From positions 43,414,920-43,478,919 of the forward strand of contig LS997566.1 in the NCBI GenBank assembly GCA_000469685.2: a stretch of 64,000 nt of DNA, in the 5' to 3' direction. Made by a program: the position numbers and the translations under genes. The DNA is from Haemonchus contortus (taxonomy: Eukaryota > Nematoda > Chromadorea > Rhabditida > Trichostrongylidae). The notes beneath the pieces are model-generated. The model made no database searches and was not told the origin of the DNA. It saw only the letters and a program-made list of their open reading frames with translations. This document shows, piece after piece, positions 34,401 through 47,489 of this stretch. Numbering within the stretch: the stretch's first letter is position 1; every line of letters starts with the position of its first letter.

Positions 34401-36952
34401 CTTGGCTTGAACATCGCTGCATCACAAGGTTTGGTGAATTCGATGAGCAGGCGGAAGCGAAGGGTTCTATTCACTCAGCAGCAGGTAGGATTATATGGAT
34501 TTCTTCAAGCGATTCTTGTAAACACCCAGTTAATTGCAGGTGAATGAGCTAGAAAGGCAATTCCGACACAAAAAGTACTTGAGTGCACAGGATCGTGAGC
34601 TCCTGGCAAAGAACATCGGTCTGTCGCCCACTCAGGTACGTCATCGTCCAGGTCGCTTCTGAAGACCCCTCTGAAAACACTTGACGATTCACCGATGCAC
34701 CTGCCATTTATTACGTAACCGTAAGCGTCAAAGGCTAACCGCGACTCCACCAGCTAGCCTCCTTCCTTCCTTCTTCGGTTGTCTGTCTTTCGTAGCTCTC
34801 TAGCCGATCCAGTCTCTCTATACGGTTCTGGTTCCACACGGCTACACGGCTAGGTGCAAGTTGCTATTGTCCCCAAACACGTCCCAACTAAATTCTAGCC
34901 AATCAACACCCAGGCAAGTAGCTGACGCACGAATGCGCTTCCCCATAGAAAAACTTTACAAAAAGCCACTATCTAAAGCTATTTTAGGTGAAGATCTGGT
35001 TTCAAAACCAGCGATACAAGCATAAACGACAAGACAAGGAACGGGCGATGAGCAAAGGGGGTGGCAGAGAAAATAGCGAATCCCCTGGAAGTCATGAAGA
35101 CAGCGATGGCGAGCAGACAGCCGAGTGAGTGTTCGCCAAGGAGTACTGGAAGATCAATCAATATCCCTTTACTTCACTTCCTTTTTCAGAAGCATCAAAT
35201 CGGAGAAAATTGACGTCGAAGAGAAACCTTCGGCATTCCCATCACCAGCCGTCAACGACACCTCATGCCTGCCCGACATCAATAATCCGATTTATCAGCA
35301 GGTGTGTGAAGATACGCCCGTCAATTCCGAATTACCGTAATCCTATCATGACGGCCGCTAACAGCCATCGTCATATGTCTGGCCAACCAGCCAGCAGCAC
35401 AGCTAACGAATCTTGTTTGGTGGTGTGTTTGAAATTAAGTGGAAGCCCTTAGCCTGACGTGATTTGAAATTCGTCCCACGTAACTGGATTACATACTGTC
35501 ACGAGGTTGGAAACGGACTCTGCTCAATACTAGCATGTCTTCCCTTCCAAGGCTCATACAAGGGCCAATGCTGTAGGATAAAGTTAAAGGGAGTGAGCTG
35601 TTGGGCAAGCTGATTACGCATAGTTCATGTTATTATAAGTAATTAGGAGGCAGTGAATGTAGAAATAACAGATTTCGGAGAACGGCCTCAATGGAGCGGA
35701 ACATTTTGTTACTCTGAGCTGGACGCTACTCTGGTTTTTAGCTTGTTCAAAATGATTGCCCTTTGAGGGTATGGCTGGTTTATGTTGAATCCAGGGTTCA
35801 ATCTCGTTTCTGAACGTTGAACAGACCTCCTTCCACAAGCAGGCTGCTTTGCATCAAGTACAACCTGACCACCACCCATTCCCTTTCGAGAGTTATTTTT
35901 TCAAAAGAAATTCGTCGAGAGGGGAGCTGATTCTCTGAGAAGGAACCTGGACCTTTCATAGTCTAAAAATCCCTCTAATTAGGTGTAGTTATCTTCAGGA
36001 AAGTCATACTATTTCCATTCGTTCCCATGACGAAATGACAGAGAGATTATGACCGTTCTATTCACTATCGAAATAGCAGACCATAGAGAAACAAGGATGA
36101 TCAGGAGGAACAGGAAAGAGGCAAGAAATGCAAGGTCATAGTTGAAATCAAGGGTAAAACTGTCATTAACGACTCTTAGAGGCAAAAGGCCATAGTTATA
36201 CCACAGCTTCAACCTTGTTATCAAAAACTGATCATCGTAAAAGTTATCGATGGAACGTTTACCAAGTTGTTTTAACTTTTTTACTAAAGTAGTCAAAACA
36301 TTCCTTTAAGTCTCTAAAGCTCACTGAGCAGTGGTACAATCAATTTTGAATTCTAACTGGAGGGCAGGCTTTGGATCAGTTGTAACTCTGAGCCTATACA
36401 TTCCAAATATTGCCCACCCATTCCTTAGTAAGCTCGATCAAAAGGTCCTAAAAGCGCAGCCGAGCATGAGTTTATTTTTCATAATCAATCTCAAGGAGCT
36501 GCTGGTTTCCCTGAAAATAATCAGAGAAAATCAAAATCAAATTATCATAATGAGGAAATATTAAAAAACTGAGATTTAAAAATTAATCACCTGAATTCAA
36601 TCTATTGCGACTACCCTGAGAAATTCATTTCCAACCATTTGCACAAGAGGTTTTGAACATTAGCAGAGTACAAGCTTCTATATTAGCACGTAATTTGCTT
36701 GATAACCCCGAACAAAAGACGAAAAGTTCGAAACCACCGGGTGCCATATCATTTTATTTCAAGATTTTACAACAGTACTGTAAGATCCCTTTCATTCTGC
36801 TTTTTCTATATTTTGGTGAAATTTCGAACGAATTTACATAATTTCAGGCGATGTATCAACAGCATGCCTACATCCCACAAGGCATCACCTTCCCATTCGC
36901 TCAGGGTTACTCAACTACCGGTCAATATCCATATTCTCAATATCGATTGTAA
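31480..36952 (+). CDS. NK-2 class homeobox transcription factor
   Basis: Exons: 31480-31607, 31973-32028, 34378-34484, 34540-34635, 34988-35124, 35190-35301, 36848-36952; all GT-AG and in phase, 246 residues. The homeodomain covers about residues 86-145: [12 protein letters not shown], then [20 protein letters not shown], then [12 protein letters not shown], then helix 3 [15 protein letters not shown]. Tyr at homeodomain position 54 is the NK-2 hallmark, with W48, N51 and R53 present. It is split by introns within helix 1 and just before helix 3. No TN or NK2-SD motif was seen. The N-terminus is Pro/Asn-rich and the C-terminus is Tyr/Gln-rich ([15 protein letters not shown]). The size is near that of C. 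elegans CEH-27, but CEH-24 and CEH-28 cannot be excluded. A nuclear DNA-binding regulator of cell fate by family. The large introns 2 and 6 may hold enhancers. Confidence 0.93.
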
Positions 36953-37433
36953 TTTATTGATAATCGTTGAACGATCAATGCGATCTCTTTCGGATAGCAT
37001 CGTTCGATTCAGCATTCTATTCACTCATCCTCTCCCACACACACACATAATTATTCTCCGTGATTACAGTATCATAGTTCGTGTATGTACCGTCAAATAC
37101 AGAGTATTGTCCGTAATTGTCAGCTACCGTATCTGGCCCCATGAGTTCAATTTTGTCTCGTGCTGCCTGCTCGATTGTATAGTATGTGTTGTGTTTCTGC
37201 TAAACGCGTTGTGCCAATGCCATTTGCTTAGTTTTCTGTTGAATTTTCTAATATCTAGGAAACGGTAGCAACAAAATGGTGTGCAAAGGTGCGGCGCGTG
37301 TGCCGTACGCATGTCTTTTTGTGTCTCGTTTATACTGTTAAATTATTTATGGCAGGTAAATCGTCATTATTATAAGGTGTATGTATATGAGGTGTGTGTG
37401 TGTGAAGGAGATGTGTGAAGGCACTTGAAGATG

Positions 37434-37439
37434 AATAAA
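37434..37439 (+). terminator. Polyadenylation signal, probably of the homeobox gene
   Basis: AATAAA about 480 bp after the stop, preceded by GT-rich sequence. No earlier canonical signal is seen, implying a roughly 0.5-kb 3' UTR. Confidence 0.45.
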
Positions 37440-37451
37440 AGTGTGCATTAA

Positions 37452-40400
37452 GTGAGGGATGTCCACTTAACACGACGGAGATCTATTCACTGTGTCTCCC
37501 TCTCACTCACTTTGTCGTCGACTACCACTTCAAGTCACACATACAATCTGTTCGTTGGCCCCCGTGCTCTGTGCCCCTGTCCAGTGTCTGAATCGGAACA
37601 ACAGATGGTCCAAGCCACTCACAACCCCCTGGCCTCCACAGGAACCCGTTCATTTCTATCGTCACAAGTGCTACCGTATACATATACTGATGGGAATAAC
37701 ACCTGCAATGATCGACCTGTTTGAAGGGGAAGAGAGCGTATGTAGGAAATTCGTTGCTGATGCAAACTTCAAAGAACTGGGATGGTTTGGAACCCATGAA
37801 CTCGATAATCCAAAGAAAAAAGGAATGAAAGGAAATGAGAAAAGAGGTCATAGGGTCTTTCCCACACATGAAAATAACACTGCCCTTTCAGCACTTTGTG
37901 GAGTCTTCTAGTGCACTTTGATGAATTCCCTGAGGTTTCGGTGCCGGGGAGGCGCAAAGAGTTTCCAAGAAATTAATGAAGTGCTAAGGTGCGTCGTAAC
38001 TAGCAAATATTCCTAATCCAACAAAGCCAATATAGTATAGTATAGTATAGCCATTTCCTCACAAAATACAAGCCCCTCCTCATTTTGATACTACATGGGC
38101 CCTGAGGACCATGAGCCCCATTTACTTTCCTCTTCGAAACCAAAGTGGCTGGCGAAGAATCGCTTCCGTATGCTCTTCTTCGGTGTGGTTGAGTTCCCCT
38201 GACAAAAGGGAGCATGAGGCTAATTAGATTATAACGAGCTCTAGACTCTACGAAAGGGCTCGGTTTGGGTTAGGGTGGGTAGCGCAGTCCTACTTTTCGA
38301 GATTTCGTTCCCCAAATGGGAAGGAATTGCTGGAAAGTATAAAGTGCGCTACTAAATCCATAACTGTGTGACTTGAAATATCAGGGCATGAACAAAGATA
38401 TTTACAATTTAGCAAAATTTCTCCCCAGTCCCAAAAATTTGAAAGAATTTGAAAGGACCTCCAACACCTAAATCGTTAAAACTTTGTTACAGAACTAGTG
38501 CTACGAGTGGGTGAGCCAACTGACCTTACACCGTAGTGTGAAAATGCCCAGTACGGTGTGAAATGCTTCCCGTAGAGACCAACATTCATTGGTCAAGTGT
38601 GGGTACACATCTTCCACTGTATCGTAACGACCTTTTCCCATGCCCTTCGAACAGAAATGACTCATGCTCTACCCGAATGCAACGACCTCTCGGAACAAAA
38701 CCTTTCCGTTGACCGTTTCATTTTCTTAACAGAAACGGCGGTGACCGCCCGACATCATTGTTCTAATTAGATAACATTGTGTTGTCGGTTAAAAGGTTTG
38801 CCCTCGCTTCGATTACCGTACGCCTTTGACGGCTCGGCCGGCTCAGAGCGGCGCAAAAGATGAGCGACTATGCGCGTTTATGTTTGTGCAAACTAATTGA
38901 CCTAAGCGAACCATCTACACCAGCTCTGTCACGGCTATGAAGACGTCAGGGGGTTCGTCGTGAAGTGAGGTACGTGGCGTCACCGATCTATTGTAACGAG
39001 GTGGTCATTGACAAACTTCCCTGTTTGTCCACTTTAAAGTGCCTTTGATACCCTCGGGTGAAGTGCACGACAAGTAGGTGCTTGACGTTCGACAAGTCAT
39101 GAGCGTGGACGGTATCGTTACGTTAGGTCCGGAAGCGTATCCGACCACTCGATTCAATAATTGACTATACGATCGAGTAGGTAAGATTAACCAAGAGATT
39201 CATGATAGCCAAGCAATCGCAAGAGGACAGTAGAGCCCTGCTTCACTCCGGGCGTAACACATATTGAGCTCTGTCACACGTTACTGGCCACCATTCCGTT
39301 CTCATAACGAAGGGAGCAGCCCTGATTTCGAAATAGCTGTGTCTGGGTACCTCGCAGGGCTGCGATAAAGGTTCCCTCTGGGTACGCCACCACTTAAGCC
39401 CCTTGCCGAGGATCGAAGAGCAGGGGTAGACTACTTGGTCAACTGCAAAGCTAGACCATGTTTCTCAATGGTTCTACCGGAACCTGGCTGTGAGGGCCTC
39501 CTGGGAGATCTGATCTCCTGATTTCTGAGCTTTTGCTCATCTCTCGGAATATTAAATTGGGCTTACCGAGGTTGAGGACTTATTTTGGTGTCTACCTGCT
39601 TTCGTTTACTCTGTTTAGTTCCATCCTTGGGTCAAACTCACGCTCAAACTCGATCCAAACCACTTCAACGGTGTACAAATGAGATTATCACCTGGCGATG
39701 AGGCTCTGCTAGTGTGGCTCGGCTGAGCTGCAAGGCTGTAACACAATCGGGTTGGGTGGTACTCAACCACAACGATTAACCAACCTGCAGGTGCTTTTAA
39801 GTGCCGACCGACTGAGACCAACAAATAGAGCTCCGTTTCAAGCAGCGTTTATTCGCTCTCGAGAGACCGTCGGCTAGGCGGTTAGGCTGCCATGAGTGGA
39901 AATTGGAGACCGCTCGTCTAATTTGGATATCTTGCCAGTTTTTTTCCGATTTTTTTATTTTGCTTCGTTGTCTGTACCTTTTCAGATGGAACTAAGATGA
40001 TATCTTGAGTGTAACCTACTTTTCCCATTCTTGTGGTGGGTGACTGCGCAGGGGATGAGTTTTGTAGAATCCGACTTTTCATCTGCTCTTCAAACCCTCC
40101 TAACCTCAATCAAAAGCAAAAATCTTCCTGAATATTATAATATTTCAATAAAGGCGAATTGTTTTAGTCATGGGAGCCATTAAATTGCTGGATTCATGAC
40201 CGTATCATGGCAGGCGACCTCGTATTGTTCCCGAAGCACGTTTACTACTGCCATATACTAATTATCACCATCTCTCACCTTCTCCATACCACACTAGAAT
40301 TCCCATGCATGCACAGACGGAGCCCACAGCTGGGGTCCATGCTCTTCGTGTGAAGAACAAGCTGTCTCAATTAAAAGTGAACAGGCTAATTGGTTCTCCT

Positions 40401-43400
40401 TGATGACAACGAAAACCTCTTAGACCTATATTAGAACATACGGGAATTAGCCGGGCTGAAAGGCCTTAACAAAGAATAGTCAGAAGAGTAGGGTCCTTCC
40501 TACAGCTGGATTTTTTTGCTTATCGATCACCCTTCTCTCGAAAAACCCCGGGGCACCTCAAAGTATAAAACTTTCTTTTAATGGTCTGTAAGGTCACATA
40601 GATCAAGCTGTGGACAAGCAACCTTTTACCCTTCCCACTTTCGTTCCCATGCTCACTAGCGCAGTGAAAACAAGGATTGCTTTTGTCGAGTCGGGGCCAA
40701 TGCCAATGATAACCGTAGTTCAGATAGACCTTCTAGTCGGAAAACTCCCTCTTTCCGTCCTGTTCTGATCAGAATTCCATTGCATGTGTACATATTAGGC
40801 AGTCTTCGAGACTATGGAAGAGTTTTTGAGAACTGGGCAGGGTCTTGAAAGTACTGCAGGTGTGGCTGACATCAATCGTTTCTGTGCTATCTACATATAA
40901 GTCAGGCTCCACCATTCGTCTCACCTAGTTCCTTCTCTTTCTCCACAATGCTGTAGGACCCGTCCCGAGTAAGTGAATCCGGGATGGAACTGCAAATTTT
41001 TACGGCATGATTCTCTCCAGAGCTCAGGCTTCCTGGAAGGGGTGATCCATCAATAGTAGCTGTCTTGAAAGTAACCTTTATTAATACTAAATTCGTTTTT
41101 TCGAGGAATTTTTGCTATGACATTAATCTCAGAATCTTATTCACAAAATATACTGTTACTTTGAAGATGAAGGGTCAAGCTGTAGAAGAAGCTCCTACGC
41201 GTTGTTCTTTTTACGAGAACGATCAAGAAAGGACGTCGTGGAACCTATCGTAGGGAGGCTCTCATCAACTCCCTCGAGGACTTGCCTCTATTACGACAAC
41301 CCATCAGTAACAAGCTCCACATTCATCCGAGTCGGTGGTGATGACTCCGGCAATAAAGCTGTACCTCGTCAAGGCGTTGACAATAGAGCCCAATAAAGGA
41401 GTAGGTAAGTGCAAAGCCTACTTTTCCGATAATTTTGATGAAATAAAATTATATAGAGGAATCATTGGCATGCTTTTTTTTCCTGTACGAAAAAAAAAGT
41501 GCGTAATTCTTCAGGATCAAAAAGACTTATGGAGCCTCGGGGATTCCATCAGACGATAAGTGATTTCCAAAAAAGTGCCACTTCAAAGTCTCAAAGATAT
41601 CCGGTCACCTACCGTATGCCGATCAGTCGTAGAATGATGATGTGTCCCGTCGCTCATTACATTTCCCCCCTCTTTGACAGATGGTTTCTTCCACTTCAGA
41701 ACGATTCCCCCTCTCGTCCACTTCACAATTGACCCATTAATTCACACGCGAATCATACAAGGAACCGTTTTATGAGAAAGGGGATTGACGTTGACGGGAA
41801 ACGGGTGCTCTAGCGTCGGGCCATAGTTCATGTCAAAGGCTACCAATGAACTGTCAACCCGGATTGACTTAAGTTAATTAGATAGGCGAGTAGTGTGGCT
41901 AAGGCGACAAATGACGCGTTGTGATTAAAGGGCGCCACCGGTTGCGCAACCTGTCTAACTACCGTGGCGAAGGAGTTGTTTAGCTAAATATTTTTACGTT
42001 ACCATAATCCTAGGCTTCCGGGGAGCGGAGGGAGGGGTGGGGGCTTTTAGAATCTTAAATTCATTTATTCAAATATGCTACAAGAGGGATTGAGGTAAAA
42101 TCTCGACGCGATTGCCAGTGAAATGAGCTTACGGGAAGTGGAAAACATAAAGGTAGCTGGATACCGTCGAAATTCCAACTTGGCCCGCTAAAAAGTATTG
42201 GTAGCTTATAGAAGGCGCACTTTTGACCAAATGGAATGGCGGAGCGTGAAGTAGAAGGATGAACTCTCGGGAGTCACATAGAACCTATGGTCCAGAGGTC
42301 TGAAGCTTTTCGCAGATTGCGAAGATTCTCAGCTTCAAGTCTTCTATCGATACGTTTTGCTGTCGCCTACATTCAAGAATCCTTTTCATTTCCGACACTA
42401 CTAGAGGTAAAGATGGGAAAGGAGAAGTGAATGGTCTTTTGAGTGCTAGAGGGTGAAAATAAGCGGGAAGGAAAGTCTGGAGCAACAATATGAACTATGG
42501 AAAACTATAGGTGGAAGTAGCACATCAAGTCTGACAGAATAGAGATGTTCAATAGGAGTGGAACAGGAGGGATGAATTCGAGACATACCCGTCCCTATTC
42601 AAGATTAAGAAGTTGGAAGAGAGCTAGGACATCAAACGATAGCAAAGCTACACGCTCGGCCCCGGAAAGCAAGTCTCGATACGAATTTTACCGTAGTCAT
42701 CTCTGCTTCCTGATCTACCGAGCCCAATTTCCAGTTGTAGACTTTCAGGTTTCTGTGAAACAACTCCCGCTGTCCCCTTCAAGAAATCGTTAAGGTCCAG
42801 AAAGGGGTAGCCTTTTCGGAATTGAAATCACTTGACTAACACAAATTTGGGTGAGCACAAACAAAGAGAGTCGAAAACCGTATTATATGGTACTGCGAGA
42901 GGTTACTACACCTTCAGCCTGTTTAGCAGGCTTCGAATGATCCCAACCTGATTGAAATTGAACTCACTAGCACGATCTGAACGTCGTTTGTATGGGAATG
43001 AAGACCGGACTAATTAGTGCGATATAAGTTACCTACTTACCACTTTAGGTAATTATACGGTATATTGTTGGGAGCCAAATTGTTATTGCAGGAATATGTG
43101 CCATAAGGCGGTCATCGCACCTTACCATGACTCGACCTGACAATATTTGAGTTCGTTTCGCACATCCATTTAATGAATGACGTGCTAAGAGTCAAATCAG
43201 CGGGAGGGGACGACCAGGTGGGTCACTCACTCAGTTCGCCAACGAACCACTACGGTATTTTCCCAACAGACTTCGCGCTCTTGACCTTAAGTGCCTGATT
43301 TGGATGTTTACAGAGATTAGTGTGAAGCGTGGGATTAAGCTCAAATTTCATCCGAAAACAGCAAATACCCGCATACGCCAATGACGACTGTACGTATGTA

Positions 43401-43792
43401 TGCAGGTACACAAAGCTGTCAGCGGACCAATGCAATCTGACAGGAGCTGATGAGATCTTGACCCACTCCACTTCACTGGGTGGTTGCATTTGGAGAAAAA
43501 TGAGTATGTGGAACTTCGTACCTCCCTTAGCTGCAGCCTAGTGCACACAAAGGTGCGAAAACCCCAGTGAAAAGCGGTTCACTGACTTCTTGGGATCCCT
43601 TTGGCAGTTGTGTCCTGTAATGATAAAGAAAAACTTCTAGTTTTCTCGTATTCATGTACGCAAGTTACATGTTCCTATAAATAAATAAATAGTAGGAAAA
43701 TATTCCGACGTTCCCCCATACATTTACACTAACTGTTAAGGCATTCACCATCCAGTGTTCAGGTAGTAGTAGGTAACGCGTAGTAAAGACCG
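37452..43792. other. Gene-poor interval
   Basis: No chain of exons was found. The 139-codon frame at 37492-37911 overlaps equally long frames on the other strand and lacks splice signals or motifs. Otherwise a short TATAG run (38031-38050) and AT-rich filler. Nothing else to report. Confidence 0.4.
38031..38050. repeat. (TATAG)n microsatellite
   Basis: Four consecutive TATAG units. Confidence 0.75.
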
Positions 43793-43805
43793 GTTGTAAC
43801 CCATA

Positions 43806-44109
43806 AAGTAATAAGGATAAAGTTTTTGGCGTTAATCAATCCCGTCTGGGGATGCGCCCCGCATTCGACTTCTATTCAGAATCGTAGTGGCGTGTTGAAG
43901 GCGTATGTGTCCTAGACAATGACTTGCAGTTGAAAGCCGATGTACTGGTGCTGGTAAGTCAGTACTTTTATCCTCCCAAACAAGTCTGGTACCAATTCAC
44001 CGAACCCGGAAGGATGGAAAGCTTTGTTGGCCTAGGCGGGCATCGATCCGGGATTCGAACCCTGGCCGTGCGTGTGATATAGTGCTCCACTTGCCACTAC
44101 ACCACTTCC
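43806..44109 (-). repeat. tRNA-derived SINE copy 5 with perfect target duplication
   Basis: The 304-bp element is flanked by the identical 13-mer GTTGTAACCCATA at 43793-43805 and 44110-44122, the mark of LINE-type retroposition. Read on the minus strand it starts GGAAGTGGTGTAGTGGCAAG (tRNA-like, with an A-box-like stretch) and has AGGGTTCGAATCCCGG, a near-perfect pol III B box, about 55 bp in. The body follows and the 3' tail is CCAAAAACTTTATCC then TTATTACTTT. It is the best copy for defining the family. Confidence 0.88.
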
Positions 44110-44525
44110 GTTGTAACCCATAGTCCAAGTAAAGCGGCCCTGGCCCTATAGCCCCAGACACTGCGTCTATATAGGTTTTCATCTGTGGAAAGAACCTATC
44201 GGCTAAAAAACCGAAAAACGTCTATAAACTAGCCAGCAAGCATCATATTCCTAACATATTTTCCCGGAGCGATCATAAATTAGATGCCTATGAAGGCAAG
44301 GTGAATACAATTCAACGGCCACCAGTTCGCTAGCCTTCGTATTGGTTAGGCGATCGAAGCGAAGCCTGACTTTCAAAAATTCACTCTTTCAGAAGGAATC
44401 AATTTAGGAATCAATTCGCATCAGGATTGTACCAGAGAGAATCTAACGCTAATCCTTGTAAAGCCTAGTATGCGCTCGAATGCCCGTATTACTATGTGGC
44501 CATGATTAATATTCAAGCCTGGAGA

Positions 44526-44810
44526 ATAAAATCTTTAGGCATTGATCAATCCCATATGAGAGATGAGCCCCGTATTCGATCACCATTCAGAATCGTAGTG
44601 GCATATTGAATGCGTATGTGACCTATACAATGACTTGGGGTGGCCAGCCGATGAGCAGTCAGTGCTTTTATCCTCTCAGACGAGTCTGGAACCAACTATC
44701 CGACCCCGTAAAATCAAAGGCTTCGTTAGCTTAGGGCGATATCGATCTGGATTCCAAATCCGTGACTATACTTGTGATGGCGCGCCACTTGCCTCTACAC
44801 CACCTTCGCC
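44526..44810 (-). repeat. tRNA-derived SINE copy 6
   Basis: Full-length match to copy 5, including the tail side (ATAAAATCTTTAGGCATTG on the plus strand) and the tRNA-like head (GGTGTAGAGGCAAGTGGCG on the minus strand). The B box is altered (GGATTCCAAATCC on plus). No clear target duplication was found by eye. Confidence 0.78.
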
Positions 44811-47394
44811 CATCCTCAATATTATTACTATAAAATGGAAAATCATCTAAAGTATAAACAAATTCAAGCGTTTAGCTGTAAGCGTTAATCCTCACTACTC
44901 TCGAAGAATTATTTTCTAAAAAGGAATTCATCATTTTTCCAAATATCCTCCCTAAAAATTGTGAAATTTACCTACTGAAGTCGTCTCTTACTTTTGTTTT
45001 GTGATAAATATTGTAAAGAAGTGTTCAGGCCTACGAATGACATCTTTTCAAGTTACAGAAGTCAGATTATCGTTTTCCATCTAACCAGCTGTTCATCAGG
45101 AAATAGAAGGCACTAATGTACAGCATCTTATGAAGCACACATGTATCCACTCGACCCAGGGCTGCTGAGTACCCGAGAGACACCTGCGGTGACGCAAGAT
45201 CAGTGAAATCAATTATTGTAAACGCTGCGACTCCTCTATAGGGACTGATTTATCCGGCTAAGCTTATTTTTCACTTGTTTATTTATTTATATATAGACGA
45301 AGGACGACGGAGTCCTCTAAATGTCGTCTGAGTTGTTGAACAAGCGTGACCGGCAGGTTCAACGAGGGCTATTAAATCGTCGCCCACATACCAGCATGGA
45401 GCCTTCTGGCTGGCTCCAGTCGTATTTTTCGTCTTCGTATGTCTATGAGCTGATAACGGCTTGAACTTGATGTTTTGCTAGTATTCCGGTGCCAACTGCT
45501 GTGAGGGCTACGCACCTTCGGGGCGCCTAACTGACCACTTTGGTGACTCACAACAAATTCATAACCGGCAAACCAACCATGATGACACATTCCTTATCGC
45601 CTAAAACAACTAAACGGAGGAATTCAACCACAGTGTTTTCGTTTCGGTAGCGATTTCTTCACTACCGTACATGGTTGGTAACAAGGAAGTCCGGCTGTAG
45701 GTAAGTCGCTATTGGTGGGTTGGTACCCATGATTGGTCAAAAAAGAGATTGAATTTCCAAAGCTCTCAAATCATCGGCCATAGGAGCTCAACTCAGCAGT
45801 TACAGTGAGGAATCTGTTGGGGGAAACGTCGAGTTGAATGATAAATACCCTTCTTCAGCTCTCCCTGGCTACCTGGCCAGACTATAGCGCATTCCAACCA
45901 TGTCCGATTACCATTCTTAGCGCTTACTAAGTTTCAAGATCCGGTACTTCCCACGAGAAACTCCTTCGAAGTTCCCCACTGGTGTAGGGATAAAAATCTT
46001 TCGGGCTTCAGTCACGAGGACAATAGCAGCCGTTGCAGAGAAATAGCATGATAAGTGTAGAATGAGTCACTAAGAACACCTACGAAATGGCTTGACAATT
46101 CCTATGTAAAAATTCATAATAACAAGAGAGTTTCACCCACGCACATGAGTGACTAACCTATAGATTTCATAATCAATGTGGTTATCAAGTGAATCCCAGG
46201 ACGTCAGAGGAACAAAGAGGAGGTCGTTCGATGGTCAGATTTCATAATGAGAGTTCAAAATAAAAACTTTTTTTCTATCCTGAAGTTTAGGAGTCTCTGG
46301 ATTACAAAACTCCCGACAAGGGCGAGTGGAGACGTATTGACGCTCGGTAGGGAGCCAATGATCAAGGTTCAAGTCAGATCGAAAATCTTACCGTAAGCTC
46401 TGGATGCTCAAACTACTACTGTTCCAAATAACGCCTATTATCCTATCAGTAGACATTGTCGGTAACTACGGTAGGATTACGGTTGGATTAAGTGACCTTG
46501 TCATATCCTTTTTACCGTGGTGTGACGTCGTCGTCCGTGCAGAAGATTCCCGTGGTCACGAGGGCAGCCCCACGATTTGCAATGTGTGAGCCAACATACC
46601 AGACGTGTAGTCGTGCGATAGATTTTCGAACCCTAAGATGTCGCTATCAAGTGCAAGGCCTTACGAAAATGTCAACGTAGTCATTTACGGATGTAAAATT
46701 TGTTGAGTCAAGCCGGTTCATTGAACATATGCCTGGAAAAGCCAGATAACACGATCGTAAGTGCCGTACTGACTTCAAGTTCGTTGTACTTCAAGGATGA
46801 TAGACAAAAGTGGAAGTACATTCTGTCATTAATCACTCATAAAACCTCTAAACTTTTATTTTCCGACACCTACACTTCCTGTACTCCTCCTATCCCTTCC
46901 CTTCCTCCAACTCTCCCAATTGAAGCATCGGCTGGGAAAATCGGAATTACTAGGACCACCTTACGACACATATTCTATCTACTGAATTAGCTCAGCTCGA
47001 CTGCTTGTTCCAGAACAGCCACGGACGACTTCCAATGTGGATTACACACCTGATCTCAGCCCCCTAAGACCTCCCTTTCATAGGCCCGTCCGGATAAATC
47101 ACAGGAAGCCCATTATCATTGTGTTGATGGCTTCACAAAGAGAAGATTTCTCATAGTTTACACAAATGGAGCTTCACCATGACATCATTGGAATGATCCC
47201 TTCCCCGTCTTTTATATCAGTTGAATTCCACGCGCTGTCAACTCATTCGCAATCAGTCTCGTGACCACCTTACAAAAGGACATTTTTGCGGACTCTCCTT
47301 AGCCGTTCATACTCCTGAATGGGAAAACTAGAGAAAAGTACAGTGTAGCCTACAAAAAAATGGATACTAATTGAAGGTACCCAAGCAACCCCCA

Positions 47395-47407
47395 CCCCCC
47401 CCCCCCC
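47395..47407 (+). repeat. Poly-C run
   Basis: Thirteen consecutive C residues just outside the Penelope-like element. Confidence 0.8.
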
Positions 47408-47489
47408 TTCCACATACATTTGATCCAGCAAAGAAAGCAAAACTACAACTGTTTGATGTTGAACTTGCTTGAAACTCCCACGAGGTTGT

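Larger units (their letters stand above)
44123..47480. other. Gene-poor interval with one SINE
   Basis: Apart from the SINE at 44526-44810 and a 13-base C run at 47395-47407, no coding chain, RNA gene or element ends were recognised. Confidence 0.4.

Noticed and set aside
37492..37911. 139-codon plus frame with a 115-codon opposite frame
   Set aside because: Overlapping antisense frames and no splice chain; probably downstream of the homeobox 3' UTR.
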